A stretch of DNA of 64,000 nt from Endomychus coccineus (Eukaryota > Arthropoda > Insecta > Coleoptera > Endomychidae): positions 175,305,411 to 175,369,410 of the forward strand of contig OY294068.1 of assembly GCA_958510875.1 (NCBI GenBank), given 5' to 3'. Both the position numbers and the translations under genes were made by a program. The notes beneath the pieces are model-generated. The model worked only from the letters and a program-made list of their open reading frames with translations. It searched no databases and had not been told where the DNA came from. Positions 40,301-52,300 of the stretch are shown piece after piece (position 1 is the first letter of the stretch; each line of letters starts with the position of its first letter).

Positions 40301-43300
40301 GGGTTTTTATCAGAAGGGTGTCCACAAGGAGCAGTACTCTCAACCCTTTCATGGAATTTGGTCGTGGATGAGCTACTAGAGAGGCTAAACCGTGCTGGTA
40401 TGAAGGCGGTAGGTTATGCGGATGACATCGCCATACATTCAGAGGAGCCTACGAGGGTACCTTGCAGGAGCTTGTTCAATAAGACATTATAATCTTCTTC
40501 AGAAGGTACAAAATCGAACCTCCGAAGAAGATGGTAATTGGGGGCAAGTCAGTTGACATTTCTGAGCCGGAATTTGGGAGTCACCCTGGAGACTTCTGGC
40601 AGAAGCAACTGGAGACTAGGTGTAAAAATATTATGATAACCATTTGGCAGTATAAGAGAGCAATTGGAATGGAGTGGAGTTTGTGGCCTAAGCAGCTGAT
40701 GTGGATCTACTCAACGATTTTTATCCCAAGACTCGGTCATCAACTCTAGTATGGTGGAAACGAACCGAACTGGTTATAGCCCAGAAGCTTTTGGACAGAA
40801 TTCAGGAACTCTTCCTCAGAGGCATCACATTTACGAGGATGAGTATACTGATTGCAGCAATGAGGACCTCACTGAGCGTGCCACTCCTGTCAATGACGAT
40901 GTGGAATCTCGCAATGATGGCGATCTACAGTCTTAGCTGCAATGCCTCTCTAAAGAGAAGGAGTGTAGATCAGAGCACGGCACAATTTGATATACGGATG
41001 AGGCTAGAACAAACACAAAAGTCAAAGCAGGCTTTTGCGGTGTAGAGCAGCAATTCTTGCACGATTAAGTTCAGAAATTCCACGACCAGGCATGATAATC
41101 CCAAAAATCAAAAGAAATTAATACTCTAGTCACTTGGCTGAATATGCTTTCACTGCCACTGCTGTCAAAACATTGATAATAAGGTCAGGATTCATCTTTG
41201 ACATCTCTTTTTTGTCTTTTTTATGCCTTAAATACATGTTACTTTTTACCACAGTAAGAAAAATAATCTGGCTTGATCGAATCATTTGATATATAGGGGG
41301 TCCATGACTTTTGACGTTGTGTTCTATTAGGATTCTGTCGAGCAGCGGTGTATTCAAATACCCCCTGAAAAACGTACCAGGGGATAAGGATCATACCATA
41401 CACAAACTCTAAACTGTTCTTATAAAATTCCCATTATTGGTAACATCACAAAATAATAATATTTATAAATACAAGTTTATATCCGAAAATCAGATTGATC
41501 AAAGAAGTAGTTGTGTAGAGTTCATCTGAATATAAATGAATTAACTCATGTATTTATTTGATCCATTCGTCAATACTCCAGATGGCCCTGATTCAACATT
41601 CAATAATGTTAATATGCTGGCATCTAGAAGAGAACAACAAAACTTGCGATCCAACCTCAGCAAGGACTCACAGTGGTTGTCCAACATTCCCACACGAGAA
41701 TTACTAGTTTAGTAATTATTATTAATTGTCAATATTCAATAAAATTTTCAAATGTATATAACCATTAACATACGAAAATGAAGATGATTTTTGAATATAC
41801 GTTATGTTGTTCATTTGTGCCTCAAACAATGGTTCTTCTAGCCGGAATAGTTTTATTCAAGCCAAACAATATCAAAAATCCATCAAAAACCTACACAAGA
41901 TTTTACCGTCTTAGTCATGGCTTCCACATGATTTTCATGTTTAAATCTTCCTTGTGATTCGTTCCAGAATCAAATATGTAATTAGTGATTCAAGATACCT
42001 TTGTGTGGTATATTTCAATACATACATTGTATATATCTTCTTGGTTATATTACACCTTTGAATACGTTGTGTTGTTCATTTCTGCTCGAAACAATGGTCC
42101 TTCGGGCCGGACACATTATTCAATCCAAACAATACCACAAACTCATGAAAAAAATTATAGCTGATCATGATTATTTTACCGTCTTAGTTATGGCTCCCAC
42201 ATGATTTTCATGTGTAAATCTTCCTTGTGAATCTTTCCAGTATCAGTTACGTAATTAGTGATTCAAGACACTTTTGTGTGATAAATTTCAATATATACGT
42301 TGTATATGTCTTCACAACCATATCACTTTTACTTTCAGTTTAGATAACTTTGTATTCTTACTTTGAGTTATGTAATCGCTTTGATTTTAATAGTGTTTCA
42401 TTCATATATCAACTCTTTTTCTCCTTCTATTTTCCTTCTGTTACCTTGTATTATATAAAACATGTATTACCATGTATTATTTGTGACCTTGTTGTTATGC
42501 ATTGAATATAAAGAAATAACTAAATAAATAAACTCATTGAACTGTTCTGAAATCTTATTTAGGCCAAATTCACAAGGTTCCTGGCAATCCTTAGATATTG
42601 AAAAGAGGTATTCGTTTAAAACCTTTATGCCTACCCACCGACTTTTCAATAATCGATTCGTTCCAATATAATTCATCTGAAACTCACAAAGTTCAGGGTG
42701 AATCTTTATTTATTAGGTTATTATTTCCAATCCAGTTAACACGTTGTTGATCGGATGTTATTTCATTATAGCTCGTCAACAGAAAGTCTAGCTGTATGTG
42801 AAATCGCGATTTGATAATAAATTATGTGTTTCAACAAAGCATCCTTCTCATTAATCATGTTATTGTGGTCAATCGTGTTACTAAAACTAACTCCACAGTT
42901 CGGTATGTATATCAGTTATTACCAATATGAATTGTATTCAAATTTAATTCTGAAGCGTGAAGATTGATTAATGTTGAATCAAATATTAGCAGAATATACA
43001 GAATATGTATTGAGTTCGCTTTTCCATGTCGTGTAGTACATAAAATTCTATATGTAGGTCATTTTATCGGAGAATGGGGATGGAATGAAAATTACAAATA
43101 CCAACGCTTATGATTGAGAAATGAAAATGTAAGCCCCCAATTCATAAATTGTAAAATAAACCAGATACACTGTAATATATTCTTTCCGACTACAGACAAG
43201 GGCGTAACCAGGTGATTTTAGCAGGGGTCGGCAAGGTCTTGACCTGCACTGCCATTGCTCTTCAATTCACACATGTTGAATAAAGAAAGAAAAAACAAGG

Positions 43301-46300
43301 AAAAAAAAATGGAACAATAAGCATTTATTTAAATTAATTCTCGTGATATAATTTCAATTTTTTAGTCTTTCTATAGGCGAACTATTTTATTAAGACACCG
43401 AAGTCTACGTTTTCCACAATATCATTCTGAATTGACAAAGTTGCCAAGTTTGTAAGTCACGATTTAGATACTGTCGATCGCAGCTTATCAGCTTGAATTA
43501 AGGAAAACTTCTTCCCCACTCGCTACCTGTACAGGTATAGTGCTATCGAAACATTTGGATATGTTGCAATCTTCAATGACATTCAAACAAAAGACAGGAG
43601 TCTCAGTTTTATGTGTTCATCACATAACAACCATCTACAGCTTGAATTGGATTGACCGGATTGAAAGTTAATGAGTGCGATAAAGAATCGACGCCGATGA
43701 GAATAGCATGAAACAAAATGGGCGTGATTTATAAGGCACATGTCAGTATCCCTTATCCAACGACACAGACCAGTATTTTGAATAGAGAAACTGTTATTTC
43801 TAAATAGAAACACCATAATCATAATACCAATTGCTGTTACTGCTATTTCTATCTCAAATCTATATTGAGATGTCTTAAATAAGAAGTACAAAATAGCAGC
43901 AATATTTGATATTAGACAAAATATACTACGGTCACCGAGTTGCTTTCATGAAACAACATTTGGTAAATAACAACAGATCGCTGAATAGCAAGCCATCTCT
44001 AAATCTTATTATCTAACAATTCGACCTGTTCAAAGCACATTCCCCTTCCCCTATAGCACAACATAAGTTCTTCTTTTGTTTATTTTATTAACAATACGAT
44101 GCGTCTGGCTCTCTCATACTCTTACATTAATCGAGAAAATTTGAAAATCGCTCTAAAATGGTGAACATAGGAACTGTATTGTTTTTGGGCTCCGTAGCAC
44201 CGTTTAGGATGATACTTTTGACATCAGTCTTCAGTTTTCCAATTGAAATTAGTAGTATGATATTGACCCATAATGACAATAGTTTTTTTCTGATTACAAA
44301 TATATATCACACGCAATTATTCAACCGTGTTGACCTTTCCGACACCCATATTTGACTGACTCTGATCATCAAGTTTTCCTACCATCATCGAATCATTCCA
44401 AGTTTCTTATCGTATGATTATTGGGCTATGACAATCTTCAGTGCTGCCTAATTTCAAATTGGGCGAACCTAATACAGCACGATTACGAATATCAATAATA
44501 TTACCATGATGTTTACCAACAATATACAGACAAATCATTTTCCTTCATTTGAAACAGAAATTGTATGGAATGGCCGCTGTAAAAACAGAATTGTAAAGCT
44601 TCCATAACTTAACTGAACAACATTCATAGTATAAAGTGTTGTTATTTCGTTAGATGTCTCAGTAAACTTGAGATATGAAAAGAACAATAATATTTTTATA
44701 TTCGTCGTCAAAAAGAGTTACGCCACAGATATTATTATTTGCGTGTGAGTGGATATGGGATTTTATCTGATTATTTTTCCGACCCAAATATCGACCAATA
44801 GAATTGCACCATTCGACGTCACGTGGTACAACCTACATGGTATTATACTGATAATTTTTTGAAAATTTTCTCTGGTAGTTGCTATATATAAAAAACAAAA
44901 CATGATCCAGTCAAATTAACCACACGTCAAACTGACAGGTTGAATTCAATTGTCAAAATTGGAGATTTTGCATGAAAATGAGTCGATTTGGAGTTTGTTC
45001 TATGTCCACCATCGATAAAAAAGTCAAAGGAAATGTTCATTTGGGACGGAAAAATAATCCCCCGAATACCACACGAGCTTCAAAATTATCTGGCATTTCC
45101 CTCAAGGTTCCCTGCAAACAAATAAAGTCGTCAAGTTTTTCAGGAAAAATCACTCGCGCTTCGCGCTCGTGATTTTTTAACCTGAAAAACTTGACTCCTT
45201 CATTTGTTTGCAACGAACCTATCGGGAAATACCCGATAATTTTGAAGCTCTTGTGGTATTATATATGACAATTAGTTTTATTTATTATGACACATATCAT
45301 TACGAATATGATATTATGCTGAATATAGATACAAAGTATTAGTGAATAAGGATACTTTCTACTTTTATTAGCTGGCGAATGAAATATGTGGAGCAAATAA
45401 TCGAATTGAGAACGATTCGTGAGAATTATGTACTGGTATTCCAAAATTAAATATAACTAGGTACTAGAACACAAATATAATAGTTATTCGTAATAATTGC
45501 ATATACAGGGTGTCCCAGATTTTAACCGGAAAAATTTAATAGACGATAGAAAATTTGATTTTGAGCAAAAAATTCCTAATAACGTATATGCAGAGACGCT
45601 TAGTTTTTGAGATACAGGGTGTTGAAATTGATAAAAAAATTTGAAAATTTTGAAGGGGTAGTTGGTGTTTTTCTCCCCAACTTCTACGCCACTGGAAAAA
45701 GTACAGTTTTGAGAAATATGCTATTATCAGATGTTTGCACGATCCAGATATTTGGTATGTTTCAAAATCGAATATAAGACAATGAAAGTAAAATACCATA
45801 CACACACAACATTAATTCAAAACCTAGAAATTGAGAAGAAAGGAAGAATATTTGCATGGTCGAACACATCTAATATGTTCTAACATCATGATGATCACCC
45901 TCAACCACTAAGAGTAGTGTGGACTTTTTAGTTATCATGTAGACGTCATCATGGTAAATAAATTAGAAATTAATATGTTCAAATACTATTTGGAATTAAA
46001 GGGTATATGAGAGATTACCCTCAATCAACCAAACAATCAAAATGGGGTCCGGAGCACTTAGATCGCTGGATTCGGTTCATTGTGCGCCCTTTGATACAAT
46101 GATCAGTTCAGTAGACCTAAGGCAGTGCCGAAGGCTAAGATTTTGCAAGGACCGATATCTCTCATGGCTTCAATCGGCATATGTGTGCTGCCGATGTGTT
46201 GTAGCCTAAGAGAAGCTGGACATTCTGCTAGGATGAAGTTTCATCCGCCTCTTCACATCTACTACAAGTTGGATCTTCAACAATGCCCATTGTGTTTATA

Positions 46301-49300
46301 TATATTTATGTTCATTCAGATGACAGTGTGAGGAGTCCTGTCACTCCTGCTCATAGAGAGTTTAGGCGAGAACTCCCTAATGTGAAGCTTCGCTTGCCTC
46401 ATGCCAGACCGAGAGTCACTGTCTATTCAGTAGCTCCTTGAGGGCGTAGAGCCCGGTGATCGATGGAATTCCGATCGTTGGAACGTGGCCAGGGGCACTC
46501 AAGGAATCCCGTTTGCCAGTTCATCGGCCACTTTGTTTCCCTTCATGCCAGAGTAGGCGGGTACCCACACTAGCGAGTGTTTGTTCCTTCTGGCTAAATC
46601 AGCCAGAATTTGCCTGCACTCCAAGACAAGCCTAGAAGTCACTCTGTGGGCGCGGAGTGCGCCTAGGGCCGCTCGGCTATCAGTGCAGATGTGAATTCGC
46701 CTACCTCGGTAGTTTAATCAGGTTTTCTAGCGCACACGTCCGTATTGCACAGACCTGAGCCTAGAAAACGGTCGCGTGGACACTTAGGGGAACTGAAATC
46801 TCCTTTCTGGGTGTACATGAGTAGACTGCGGCTCTGCTAGACCCGTCCGTGAACCACACGAATCCCCCTGGCGGAAGCGACCCAGAGTTTTTGTTCTCTC
46901 AGTCCGTCCTCTATGTTATGAGGAAATCTGATGTTTGAAACCTGACAGCAGGCGCTATCGCATCCTGCGTCAGTCGGAGGATCGGGCAGTTCTCGGCTGC
47001 TCAATCAAAAATTTTGCCATGACCGCGAGCACAGACGCACCGACCCATCGGCTCAGGCAAGCCAGCCGATAGCCGTACCCGCGGCCACTGTTTTGATTGC
47101 CATATATTGATGATCTTTCGGAAACATAAAGTGGATCCTAATACGGGAACTATTTCTTTATTCTATATTAAACACAGGAACTATTTCTGTCGCCGGCCAC
47201 CAAACGACGGTTGCGTAGGTTATGATTGGGCAGCTCATGGCCTTGTAGAACCTATGGCCGTAGACCGCATGTGAAGGCTCTCCTGTATGCGCATAATGAT
47301 GCAACGGCCTTCTTCACACGGGTTTCCAGGTATATGTTCCAACTCAGTTTAGCATCGAGGGTAACACCATGGTATTTCACTGAGCCTTTCATGTGCAGGG
47401 ACCTTTCTAATAGACGAATATCTTGTAGGGGTCCCAGTTTCCGTTTCGTAGTGGAAAAAACAGCAAGGAGTCTCACGGCCTGGAACCAGTAAGCCACGAT
47501 GGCAAGTGCAGTGTTCTGTAGCTCGCACAAGATAGCCGCGTGTTTTACGAGGGTCACATCTGCCAAGTCGTCTGCGTAGGCTTGGGCGTAAAACCCCAGC
47601 CTCATTCAGCTCGACCAAGAAGCCGTCCACCACCTGGCACCAAAGGAGCGGAGACAGTAGTTCTCCTTGAGGGCACCCTCGGATGACGTGTGTATATGCG
47701 ACGCTGCCATTATGATGGGCTGTTTACAGTCTCTGCATGGTCTTGATCCACTGACCAAGGTGTGATCGATTCCGTGTCTCTTCGCAGCATGACACATGGA
47801 CTCGAAAGAGGTATTGTCCAACGCCCCTCCGATATCCAGGAAAACGCCTATGGCGCTCTGTCCGAGAGTAATAGTTCCTTCGATCTGGGTAACCAGGTAA
47901 TAGAGGGTCGTCTCCGTTGATTTCCACTTGATAGGCGCAGGCGTAGGGATTACCTTCAGCTGGAGATGAATCCAAATTGATAAATTTATATTTTCGCTCA
48001 TAACTTTTCATCCCTTCTGAATTATCTAGATATTTATCATTACTGTGTATCAAGATCGATAAACTTTCTTGAGAAGAAGAAATATCGCGATTATAAGTAA
48101 AAAGATTTAAATGGCCTTTCCAATACGCTTAATAGCCAATTTGATTCACTCAAATTTACCCTAGAAATAGAGACAGATAATTGACATAATGAAAGAGTGT
48201 CATCACAAATCACAAATATAGAAAATCCATACTAAAACAAATAGGTATACTCCTGCAGATTCAGTTACATCAATTATAATTATGAAAACGTTGCACTTTC
48301 ATATAATTCAATAAAATTCAGAGCTTTCATTTATCCTCTATTGTTAATCAATGAATTTCATAATTTGTTTTCTAAATCTGCAATACCACTCGTTTATACT
48401 TGTAAGAACAAGTTGAAACCGTTTAGGCAGCACCTTTGATAGAGATTCCGACCTCGACAAATTCGGGATTTACGAAATCGATTGTGAGTGGTATTCAAGA
48501 TGCTATGAGAAGGAGAAGGAATACTCTAACTCGGTATAAGTAATATTTTACCTACAAAAAAAAATGATGGTAAAAAATCAGCGTTAGCAGAACATATTTC
48601 TAAGACAGGTCACAATATTTCTCAAGAAAGTTTATTACTCTTGAAACAATAATGACAAATATCTAGGTAATTCAGAAGGGATGGAAATGTAAAGGCGAAA
48701 AATCAGTTTAACTTCAGATGAGGGTAATTCCATATATACGCTATTGATTCCAAATAGTATTTGAACACATGTTGATTTATAATTTTTTTTTCTATGATGA
48801 TGGCAATTCCCAGTTCTAAGTGGATGAGCGTGATTGTTTCTTAATCATAGTGTTATAGTGTATCCACAGTGTGAACACTTTTATAGTTTGTATAGATACT
48901 ATCACCCTTTCACTGGTAGTTTCATCTTTAACTCCTGAATCCTGTCGGAGGTGAAATTTTCCTATCCAGTCTGAAGTTATTGCCTTTCAGAAATCGGAAA
49001 TGATATATAGAAGCTTTTTACGTTAATAGCTGTCTTGAAGAAAAATAATGTGGAATATCGGCCTTATTTGGCGTTTTTACCAAAGAAGAGTGGACTAAAT
49101 ATTCACTTGAAGCACATAAGGTAAAGTCACTTTCGATATTTTTACATCAGCTGAATAATGTTTCATTTCCTGGTTAGGAATTATATTAGGAATAGCTAGT
49201 GCATGTAGACAAGAGGAGTAGTATAATGTAAGAATTGAAGACATTGAGGAACGAATCGGATTAATCATTGCGAAAGTTAAAGTATTCCTAGTCCAGATCA

Positions 49301-52300
49301 ATCAGTAACGTCACAAACTTGTAGTTCTAGACAGCTGTTTGCTCTTCTCATAGTGATCATCAGTGGAACGGGCAAGCTTGCTTCGATACTGAACTATCTT
49401 TGTTGAAGATAGTCATAAACGACATACAACGTGGTGAAAAGACCAAAACATCTCACCCCATTTATGCATTGATGTCGGGACCAGTACACTGATGTTACTT
49501 AATGGCGAAGAAATAAGGAAATAAGAAGCTCCTTTTCTGAAAACGTTTTGCTTGCATACATGGGTGAACTTTCCAATAGAATCCAATGCTCAACATTATG
49601 GACTAATTATTCTCTGTTGCGTACTACTTTATCCATTCACCACAATGTAGATATCTCCAAATATAGTAAACTTGAGGCATTTAAAAAAAGGAAAAGTGAC
49701 GGATATAAACCGAAAGAAGCTAAAATTTTGACGCAACAAGAAATTTGTGAATTTATAAATAAAGCTTCCGATGAGATTAATTTACTTACAAAGGTAAGTC
49801 ATCGGTATTTAAACAAAGTCTATACATTTATTTAATTACAAAGGTAAGTCATCGGTATTTAAACAAAGTCTATACATTTATTTAATTACGTTTTTTTTAG
49901 GTTGTGTTGGTTATGGGTATATCTGGTGCATGTCGCAAGCAAGAACTTACCCAGTTATGTATAAATAACATTGAAGATTTGGGGACTGCGGCTGTCATTC
50001 AAATTAATAATACAAAAAATAAATGCTGTCGCAAGTTCACTATTACTGGAAACTTTTATAGCATATATAAAAAACCATCATATACCAATCTAAGACCGCC
50101 AACTACCAAAACAAGCTTTTTCCTTAATTATAGAGACCAAGAATGCACAAAACAAGTAGTGGGCATTAGCAAAATTGGAAATATACCTAGAGTAGTGGGT
50201 AAATTTTTAAATCTAAAGGATCCTGAAAAATACACAGGGCACTCATTTCGCCGTTCTTCTGCTACTATATTAGTAGATGCAGGAAGAGATCTAACTTCTC
50301 TGAAAAGACATGGGGGTTGGAAATCGTCCAAAGTCGCAGAAGAATATATTGACGATTCTGCTACTAACAGGTTAAATATTGCCAATAAAATTATGGGTGT
50401 CATCAGCAGTACTTCGAAAGCCGTCACTCCGCCTCATCGAGAAACTGACATCGAGTCTACTACTGTACATAGTGTACAAATAACAGAGAGAAATCTGTCT
50501 AACTCATCATTGCAAAGTCCATTACAATTTACTAATTGTAATAATAATAATATTACTTTTAATTTCTACAATTCTAAGCAGTAATCTTGTTCAATTATTA
50601 CTTTTCTTTATAAAATACTCAAATTCTCAAAATAAAGTGAAAATATATTAATTTTTTTGCAATTATGTATTAATCTGTGGTCGTCGGAAAAAAAGTGTAC
50701 ATTACTTGTGTGGAAAGTGCCATTTCACACTCGTGGGATTGTCGCAACATTCTCCCACTCATGTGAAATTGGTTACTTTCCACAGTAGTAACGTAATATA
50801 CTATCATTGGTTGACTTTGAATAAATTTACTTACCGTTTCTAAACGCTAAGGTACTTACTGTCGAGCTTATCATTAGCAACTACTAAATGCTACCTATTG
50901 CTTCGGAAACAGACGTAGTAAGCAGTCAAATAGAGTTCAAGCGCGGTAAAAAAAATATCAAGGATGCCTCCAATTAGCGGAAATTTTAATTGTATAGTTC
51001 GTACAATTGTTAAAATGGCGGAGGCAAAATGAGAGTTTTCACTGAAATTATTCATCACAAATACGAGTGTTTCTTAATTAAATATCTAAAATTTAGATAT
51101 TTGAGCTGCAGGCACATTCGCAGGTCACCTGGCATCATGTTGCCGTTCCCTGCCGCGAAGACTTCTTTGTATTCATGTCGTCTGTAGGTGAGGCTACGCG
51201 TTGAAATGTTAATTCCGAACCTGTCATCTTGCTTGTATATTCAACAATGATTGTGTGATTGTTACTTATAACGTACAAGATCGCGAGGAGAGGTTATTGA
51301 TCTAGATTTTCCCAAATACCTTATGAAAACGCGAGGGAAATATTCTCATTCCCAGATCTCATTATGATGGATTATGCTGTAAATTTTGTGTTCGATGTGA
51401 GAAGAAAATGGCATAAAAAATCATTTCTCTTAGGGACAATCCTCAAAGTGTATCAATTCAATTCAGGAAACGGTCGATGAAACAACGAAAGCAGCGTGAT
51501 AACAATTTAGAAGGACATCGTCCTGCTCTATTTTCACGCCGTCCACTATGCCTTATCTTATCCCGATCTCATTAATCCTGATTCGAATAAGGAAGTGAGA
51601 TACAACTATTTATTCAAGATCCTTAAAATACTTGCAAGCAGAATTAAGAACATCCAAGTGTTTGTGCCTTTCATCCTAATTGACCATCGAGTGGAACTTA
51701 CTAAGTCTTAACCCAATTTCAGGCTCATGTTCAAACGGCTAGTGCTGCAACTGGAGAGAATCTTCAACGATAACTGGAAAAAGCTTTCAGACTTAGCTGG
51801 CATCATTTAGTTTCCTATTTATTGCATTGGCGGCACATGAATTACATTCTGTCTCATCTGTCGTGGATTTTATGGCTTATTTGAATTTAATCCACATTTC
51901 ATTCTCACTTTTGCTGGAACCAGCTTTTGAACAAAGGTACATGTTAGTAAACAGTTAATTTATAATCGCTTTCTTAAGAAGAGATTTCCAAATCATAGCG
52001 GTAATGTTACATTTCTGAGAAATAAGAGAACCGGCAAATTAGATTGTAGTTCTCGCAGATATACGATATCAGGAAGTGATAAACATCTCGGAAACGTAAT
52101 CTTTACAACCCTCAACAAATACTCGCATAAGAGAAATTTCAAAGCAGAGAAATAAACCGTTTGGAGTAAGAGGACAATTTATGTTTAAAACATCTGAGAC
52201 GATATAGACAAGTATAGTATATTTACGTTAAGAATGATGTGACGTCATACTTGATTACTTTTGCAACCAATTAATTCCAAAAATTTTCCTTAGTAAGCGC

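Noticed and set aside
43583..43891. 102-codon - strand frame near possible hAT debris
   Set aside because: Composition looks like chance translation and no hAT block could be aligned with confidence.
47226..47492. 88-codon + strand frame
   Set aside because: Antisense shadow of the R1-like reverse transcriptase on the - strand.
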